Part shown: positions 57,544 through 64,000 of the stretch, piece after piece | How positions within the stretch are numbered: the first letter of the stretch is position 1 | Layout of the letters: each line of letters opens with the position of its first letter | Assembly (NCBI GenBank): GCA_023014335.1 | Contig: JAECYW010000005.1 | Span: forward strand, 1,798,001 to 1,862,000 | Reading direction: 5' to 3' | Length of the DNA stretch: 64,000 nucleotides | From: Galerina marginata | Lineage: Eukaryota; Basidiomycota; Agaricomycetes; Agaricales; Galerinaceae | Made by a program: the position numbers and the translations under genes | Notes under the pieces: model-generated | Database searches by the model: none | Seen by the model: only the letters and a program-made list of their open reading frames with translations | Told to the model about the DNA's origin: nothing

Positions 57544-58314
57544 TTTTAAGGTGGTTGAGACGAGGTTCCAAAGGCTGAAAGTGAGGTAAAGACGAGGTGA
57601 AGGTATTCAGATGGTCTTCAAAGGGTAAAAGCGAGCTCCTTATATATGTGGCTAAGGCCACTAATCCAATTCCACGAGCGACTTTGGCTACAGCGCTTGG
57701 TAATTTTCGTGGAAGGTCAGAGTGAACTGCCGACGTTTCATTTACGTCCTAACCGCGCAGATCGTAGGTTTTAGAAGTGATTTGCAACTTCATCTAAAAG
57801 TCAAATGAGCCACGCGCTGTCCAATGTCTTTCGCTATCAAGACAGTTCGAAAGGTCGTATCCATGACCCAAGAACGTTTGAACGAGATACTCGGTAGCGG
57901 CATGCTCTTGGATGGGTCGGCATTGAGTTGGACGGAGCAATACTCCCAGGTCATGTTGAGGATAGTAGATATTCGACGGCGATGTGGAGGACTTGACTCA
58001 TCTGGAAGCATGGAACTTTGAATGCGGGCGCTGAAGTCTGGAAGTCTGAAGTCTGAAGTCTGAAAGGTGACGACGAGTGAATAGCGCATGGGAATCTGAT
58101 GGTTGGCATATAATTAGAAATTTGGGCGGAGATGTCAAAAAATCTTACCCATAGGTTGTCCGCTTAAGTGGTGATACTTGTGATGCTGACTGGTGTTCTC
58201 ATAGGAATACCAATTTCGTGGATTTGACAATATATCGTTGGACTTTCAGTGAGAAACGGGAAAAAAATCCCCCTCATCCCCCACAAAGAGTCAACGCCTA
58301 TCCGAACGAAAGTC
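57544..58314. other. Divergent intergenic region with a short tandem repeat
   Basis: Probable promoters of both neighbours. An unassigned frame at 57824-58021 (about 65 codons, MSFAIKTVRKVV) shows no similarity I know. A 7 bp unit TGAAGTC is repeated about four times at 58032-58064. Confidence 0.4.
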
Positions 58315-59480
58315 ATGTCAGCAGAGCTGTAAGAGCCATCTCTCAACGAACCTTTTCTTCGATAACCAACATAGAGTTAACAGCCCCCTCAAAGTTCGTG
58401 TCGATATACGCGACCAGTGGAATTCGCCCAATGGGCTGATCCAAAAATCTGTCGATGCCCTTCAGAAAACACTAGGCCATAAAATCGTCCCACATGTCCA
58501 ATGGCCGGTGTTCTACGACGCGTTGAAGGGTACCTACACGGACAAAGCCGTATTCGTGCCTGCCATTATTCGCGTCGTGACGTCCTTCTATGACCGGCTG
58601 CTAGCAAGGCTCGAGGATGAGGCAAATAACGAGTGGACCGAGAAACTTCTTGAAGAACTCGGAAAGAAGCCAGATTCTAGCTGGTTGCTTCAAATCGAGG
58701 TAAGGAGCCGTATGACAGGAGTGTGTTTGTATTAATTGTGGTTGAAGGCATCCAAAGGCTCACGTCCTCAAGCGGCGCTGAACGTAAACCTGGGGGTATT
58801 AACCCTCGAAATTCCTCGTCGCGAACTTCCCCAGGACGCGGAGACCGATTCTGGGTTCGATAAAGATTTTGATAATTTTTTCGCTCTCCCGCATTCTGAA
58901 TCATCTGCTGCCGCTGCCAATGACGACGAGTGGGCGGAAGTTATTCCTGGGGGCGAAACCAGAAGCACCGCACAACCTGCGGTGGTCTCTCCGCCAACCG
59001 TTCCAGCGCCAGCACGTCCGCGCACATTACCAACTGTGGAAAGGCTGGAACGCCCTGCCGAGCTGTTCAAGAGCACCACTCCATATATTCTAACAGTGGA
59101 CGCGACAACCCGTCAGATGGTTATCCAAGGCAGTCACCAACCGAGTCTCGAGCTGTTGGCGGCCTACCTAAAAAAGTGGGCGAAGACAAACATGAATGAT
59201 AGCCAGAAGGTATGCAAAATAATTGCCCACCGTTCGCGCACAAACGCTGACACGCGCTCCACAGCGGCCGGTACTGGCGGTCACCTTGATCGAGTCTGCC
59301 CACGTCTTCGGGGTGATTGACGGTATTGAAATCGAGCAGTCCACATACGGCATGCGTTCGACCACACCACTTAATCCTGCGCTCATACTGGCTTTCGTCG
59401 AAGGTGTTTTGGGGTATAAAGAAACACACACCACAGGAACACGTTGGGTTTACAAATTAGAGGCCGCATTCAAACATTGA
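58315..59480 (+). CDS. Unrecognised conserved-looking protein
   Basis: Exons 58315-58328 (14 nt), 58384-58699, 58748-59209 and 59265-59480 (335 residues), all in frame. The N-terminal region (PLKVRVDIRDQWNSPNGLIQ, ALQKTLGHKIVPHVQWPVFY) and the C-terminal region (RPVLAVTLIESAHVFGVIDG, NPALILAFVEGVLGYKETHT) look globular. They are joined by a low-complexity acidic and Pro-rich linker (VVSPPTVPAPARPRTLP). There is no signal peptide or membrane helix. The clean exon structure supports a real gene, but I do not recognise a family. Confidence 0.75.
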
Positions 59481-60374
59481 TGAGAAAAGTGGATGAAATC
59501 GACATGACGTTAAAGGGCATCCGGAACACTGTTGATCAGACCTGGTGCATAGTAAAAACTTTCTTCAGGATCCATATTTATAAAAATCACCTTGGACTGT
59601 TAGGTCGCTATGATTTTAATTCCTTCCAGGTTGAGAAATTGAGCTCTTAATAACCATTGGTCCAACAAACAATGACTGGCATGAGAGATGACGAATGACA
59701 ACTGGAACAATTTGCGTAATATAAGATGTGGATGGGCAGTTCACTGCTATATGGTAGTAAGATTCTTAACTAGAGGCAAGTATGGGTGGACATACCTCGT
59801 CTCATTAGCTACCCTGCGCTCGTCAGATGGCCAAATTATTCAAGGTAGCTTCATTCTATCGGATACATTAATTCATGTTGGCGTCATCGGGAGTATGTTG
59901 GTAGCCTGTAGTATGTACTCGAGTAGAATGTCGATAGTGGATGTTCAAATTGTGATTACGCTTGCGTTATGCGATGCTGACGAGGCTGAGAAAAACATAC
60001 TCGAAACGGACACAACTTGTCATGGCTTGGCATTTTTTGACCTCGCTCACCAACTCTCTTTCTTCAATGTCATCGGCTATTGTAAACGCGATGAACAGCG
60101 CGAGGACTTGCTCTCCAAAAACAGCAAAAAATGCAAAGGTGTATAACTAAAAAGTTTGTGTTTTATGCAGTTGAACCGCCCTTTGTCCTTCATGTTCACA
60201 CCACATTTCAAAAGCTTAGGAAGGAGATTCTCTATTGACATCACCGCACGTGTGATCTTGCAATCGCAATTGAACGGAGGCCTTATAAATCTCAGACTTC
60301 GATTTTCAACTCTTTCCATACCTTCTCTTTCACATCGTTCTCCTCAAAAACCTACAATCCTCAATTTCCCCAAC
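59481..60374. other. Intergenic region with an unassigned frame
   Basis: An open stretch at 59688-60146 (about 152 codons) has hydrophobic patches but no domain I recognise, and no neighbouring exon improves it. The rest holds the promoter of the next gene. Confidence 0.4.
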
Positions 60375-61786
60375 ATGTCCACCACGAGAGACACGACCTT
60401 GCAGTCGGACATTTCGAAGTTCAAGACGGAGTCTGATGGCTCGTTCAAACGAGCGGATGCATCTTTCCGGAATATCATCGAGAAAGGAGGTAAATTTGAG
60501 CCAGAGCAAAGTAAGCTTCTCTCTTGCCTGTCGTAGACCTTTTTTGACCAAGGTTGTAAGATCGTTATCACCTCTATGTCTCTTATGCTTGCCGTGAGTA
60601 TTTCAATATCGATGAAAGGTCACTGATTCTCATGAACCTCCGAATTTTAGCGTGGGCCACAAGGACCTTGATAGTCAGGAAACTCAAGGGATTGGACACC
60701 ATCATTCGTGAGTCTTTAACCATTCTGATGAAGATAAACAAAATTCATAGCTATAATAATAGCCGTCACTGTTGTTTCCCCTCGCATGGGATCACATGGT
60801 TGGCCATTTGCCCAAGTCGACCCTTTCCCTGCCGCTGGTGAAGATCCTATATACAAGTCTGAACATGTCAAAGACCTGTACATCAAGGCTGACCCCAACT
60901 ATGGTGGAAGGTCTGAACGTTCTTCCATTTTCCGAAAAGTTATCTAATCATTTATTTATTAAGGTTCACTGTCCCTGTTCTATGGGATAAGAAGCTTCAC
61001 ACAATTGTGAACAACGAGAGCTCGGAAATCATTCGTATATTCAATACTGCATTCAACGAGTTCATACCCGACGAGAAGGCCGGCCTTGATTTCTATCCTG
61101 AGAACCTCCGCCCAGAGATTGACGCCTTGAATGAATGGATTTATCCTAACATCAACAGTACGCAATTCTCACCATATCAACGTCGCTGTCATTAAATTCC
61201 CTTTAGATGGCGTCTACAGGTCCGGATTTGCAACGACCCAGGAGGCCTACCAGAAAGCCGTCGTCGAAGTCTTTGACGCGCTCGACAAGGTCGAAAAGAT
61301 CCTCACTGGGAAAGACTACCTCGTCGGAGAGAAACTCACAGAGGCAGACATCAGGCTTTGGGTGACAATTGTACGTCATATATCTACGCTCTCAAACCAC
61401 GATTTTGAAAGTTTTTTTCCTGGTGCGATAGATCCGCTTTGATCCCGTTTATGTTGGACACTTCAAGTGCAACTTTCGTACCATTCGCGATGGGTATCCG
61501 GCCATTCATAAGTGCGTTGTTTTGTCGTGCTTTTTGTCAATGTTATCAGCGTCAGCTTACCGGATGGATAGGTGGATGCAGAAATTATACTGGAACAGCT
61601 CGGCTTTCAAGGACTCGACTAACTTCGAACATATTAAAACTCATTATTACTGGTCTCATACCTCGGTATCCACAGTTTTCGCGATCAATCTCCTGCTCTC
61701 AACAGCTGATTGGCCATCTTCCTATTTAGATCAACCCAACTCGGATCGTTCCTGTTGGGCCCGTTCCCAACATTTTGCCCTTGTGA
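60375..61786 (+). CDS. Glutathionyl-hydroquinone reductase (Xi-class GST)
   Basis: Multi-exon gene from the ATG at 60375 (MSTTRDTTLQSDISKF) to the tga at 61784-61786; the last exon is 61730-61786. Spliced landmarks are NRYHLYVSYACPWATRTL, whose CPW cysteine is the catalytic residue, KLKGLDTII, VSPRMGSHGWPF, DPNYGGRFTVPVLWDKK with the glutathione-binding VPVLWD, NNESSEIIRIFNTAFN, and the C-terminal IRLWVT, KTHYYWSHTSINPTRIVPVG. This is the Xi/Ecm4 class, which uses glutathione to reduce S-glutathionyl-hydroquinones and is expanded in wood- and litter-decay fungi handling aromatic compounds. It is cytosolic, with no defect seen. Confidence 0.9.
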
Positions 61787-63413
61787 AGGAGATATGACAG
61801 GAATTGTATTTGTGTATTCGAAAATGCGCTCAGTGGTGCGAATTGATTATGTATAGGTTATCTCAAAGTTGGAATGTGGATACTTATTGTCCTTATGTTG
61901 CGAAGATTTGATCATGGCGGATTCATTCTGAGACTGGAATTAAGAAAATATGCCACTATCACTCGGCTCACCGTCATCTCTGCCTGCCAACATCTAAAAA
62001 ATATCTATCTGGTTTCTCTGCCAACCGTGGACTATTTATTGGATGGAGTCTAAGCCTTTCTCTTTCTCAGCAACGAACACTGGACAGTCCAGTGTTCATC
62101 TCGCAATCAAGTCAGTTCATGATCTCCCTTTTTTTCCTCTTGGTTTCGCGTGTTCACTAACATTTACGATGTCAGGTCCCACTTTCGCCAACTTTAATCA
62201 TTAAATCGCAGTATGAACATAGCACATACATACGAACCTCGTCAATGAGCTCGACAAGCAGGAGGTTCAAACCCAGTGGTGGAACCGATCACTTCGTTTG
62301 TTATATACCTTCCGACAGAGAATTGGAAACGAAATGTCGTCCATCCCTCGAAGAAATCGACGGAATGCCAGTCACGGTCAAGAAGGTCAGACTGGCCACA
62401 GTCCAACAAGTACTGTTGCACAACTACCCGTGCGATTCTGGTAGGGTGGGTGCTAGGCTGGCAATAATACATTCTTTCCCGTGTTCGAGGGATGTTTTGC
62501 CGCTACATACAATACGAAAGAATGGCGCCAGGATTACCAGTATGGAAGGTGCAAGGAGATGCAACACTGACAGCTATTATTGCTAAGATCGGAATGCGCC
62601 AGACCATGTGCGATTTTCTGGTGGCTATTCTATCAAAGTCGGGGAAAGTCTTGGGAGTGAGGAAAATTGTAGTAGTGATAGTCAACTGTGTATGACGGTC
62701 ATGCTTTTTTCCCCCACCAGATGCGAAAGTATGTGAGGGTGGTATGGACTTACTGCAAACTTATTGTAGCCTTATTAAACTCCCAAAATTAGTGATATGG
62801 AAAATGAAAAAAGCCGGCAATCATTCAAAGCGGTACTCACTACATTCAATTCACTTACATAGCTTAAAATATTAAGACATGACAGAAGGCGCAATGTGCT
62901 AGGTAGCCCTAACTACTTTCTATTTTTAGCACTAAAAGTGCGCCACACTCGCGGGATGATGGATCTGCAAGGGACTGCTACAGTTGGACCTGTTCCCCTG
63001 GCTACGTACAAAAAATATAACCAAGCCTGGCCAAAGGTTTAACAGCAATGCTATTTTTTCCCATTGTAGACCAATTCGAGACTGGAACGCCACAGTCTTA
63101 ACAGAGAACATCGTCGTTTTTTGAAGAGGGAAGGCTTGATGACGAAGGTTGGCGTGAACTTCGAAAAAATTTAGTCCATAAAAGTAAGTAATATACAGCT
63201 ACACAGCAAATTAACTGGGGACACAGTGGCGAAGGTGTGTGAATAGTCCAGAAAAGCCATTCGTTGAGATAAACATAAACCCGCGGAGAAGAGAAACAAA
63301 CAGTACCGGAGAAATAAACAGAACGTTCGAGTGGTCGTAAGGAGAATGTGAAGGAGATAGTTCGTGAAATCTGCCCAAATGCATCACGTATGCGATGCCT
63401 TATTTTCGGCCGA
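61787..63413. other. Convergent intergenic region, nothing recognised
   Basis: Short frames only (for example 62245-62586 plus and 63098-63643 minus, the latter an overlap shadow of the next gene). No RNA gene or repeat is recognised. Confidence 0.4.
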
Positions 63414-64000
63414 TTACGAGCTGAAGACGGCTCCAAGCACGTAACATACAACGACTGATCCGAGGGTGATAACGGCTCGCTCCCACCCATTTGCGGGGAC
63501 AAACCGAGACGCCAAAGAACTGGTATTTGTCGCTGCAGGTGGACCCGTGGTGGGAGCGGGTCCTGGTTGGGTGCCACTGGCACCAGAGGTTTGCTGCACG
63601 GAAGCCGAGGAGGAAGGCAGAGGTGAGGTAACCGAGACTGCACTGCTGGAAGATGACCTCGACCCGCTTACACTGACCGCCGACGTCGCGCTCGCGGATG
63701 GGGATGGGGGTGGCACGTTAACGCTTGTGCCAGAATTAAACAACCCATTGCCAACGGTGCTGAAACCGACGCATTTGGAAGACGCAGGAGCGGGGTGTGC
63801 AGCAGGAGTCGAGGGCTGACCTTGGAAAAATGTCGAGGTCCCGTACACCCCCATAGGCTATACGGTTCGGTGCAAGTCAGCTTTCAGGTGGGAAAGATGT
63901 AATAAAGTAAGATGACCTCGCCGCTGTCTGCCTGGCAGTTCTCAAAACCCACATCGTAGTTGCCAGGCATGTTCCAGGCACAACCCATCACGTCGTAGAT
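63414..64000 (-). CDS. Secreted Ser/Thr-rich surface protein, 3' part (cut by window edge)
   Basis: Minus strand; the gene enters from beyond 64000. Visible exons are 64000-63917 and 63857-63414, joined by a 59 bp intron that rebuilds DSGEPMGVYG. The first exon reads IYDVMGCAWNMPGNYDVGFE, a Cys/Trp-rich ectodomain end seen in fungal surface proteins. It is followed by FFQGQPSTPAAHPAP, a long Ser/Thr/Pro/Ala-rich mucin-like tail and a C-terminal hydrophobic segment (AVITLGSVVVCYVLGAVFSS). This layout indicates a secreted protein attached by a GPI anchor. The N-terminus and signal peptide are not in the window. Confidence 0.8.

Noticed and set aside
62240..62300. tRNA-like ggttcaaaccc stretch
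   Set aside because: No cloverleaf arms or acceptor stem can be paired around it.
63466..63819. Plus-strand frame of 117 codons
   Set aside because: It lies opposite the mucin-like tail of the surface protein; low-complexity composition keeps it open.

Overview
The window is nuclear DNA from a mushroom-forming basidiomycete (Agaricomycetes). The evidence is dense genes on both strands, many 50-70 bp introns with GT..AG ends, several very short exons, and families typical of agarics: divergent F-box/LRR proteins, SRPK-like kinases, a TPR-CHAT protein, DUF3455 and OPT transporters. There are no operons. I placed introns by hand, by asking which donor/acceptor pair keeps the frame and the family alignment; exon coordinates are in the entries.

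Layout. 0-5.5 kb: a secreted DUF3455 protein, an Old Yellow Enzyme-type oxidoreductase and signal peptidase subunit SPC2. 8-18 kb: three F-box/LRR-like genes around an ERV25-type p24 cargo receptor. 18-22 kb: a macro-domain protein, then two SRPK-like kinases forming a recent head-to-tail duplication. 22.7-26 kb: galactonate dehydratase and a divergent histone H2A/H2B pair. 26.7-33 kb: a fourth F-box gene, a 2.4 kb non-autonomous copia-type LTR element, and an SRRM1-like PWI/RS splicing coactivator. 33.6-37 kb: one or two terminal-inverted-repeat elements directly upstream of a CorA-like membrane protein. 38-42.6 kb: a single-pass membrane protein, the complex I subunit NDUFS5 and GET5, the last two divergent. 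43.6-47.5 kb: a large TPR-CHAT gene broken by one base. 48.6-49.3 kb: a Mutator-like MITE. 50.9-64 kb: an OPT transporter, uroporphyrinogen-III synthase divergent from a membrane protein gene, two unrecognised conserved-looking genes, a glutathionyl-hydroquinone reductase, and the 3' part of a Ser/Thr-rich surface protein cut by the window edge.

Most genes are ordinary housekeeping functions (ER translocation and trafficking, respiration, heme, chromatin, splicing) with accessory families between them. The most notable signals are: the intact LTR element (identical 153 bp LTRs, 5 bp target duplication, copia-type half-tRNA primer site, four copies of a polypurine-tract-like motif) inserted 28 bp upstream of the SRRM1-like start codon; a 777 bp element with about 152 bp inverted repeats and a perfect 9 bp target duplication; a one-base frameshift in an A6 run in the TPR-CHAT gene; two GC-AG introns; and tandem kinases with HGD and DFS in place of HRD and DFG.
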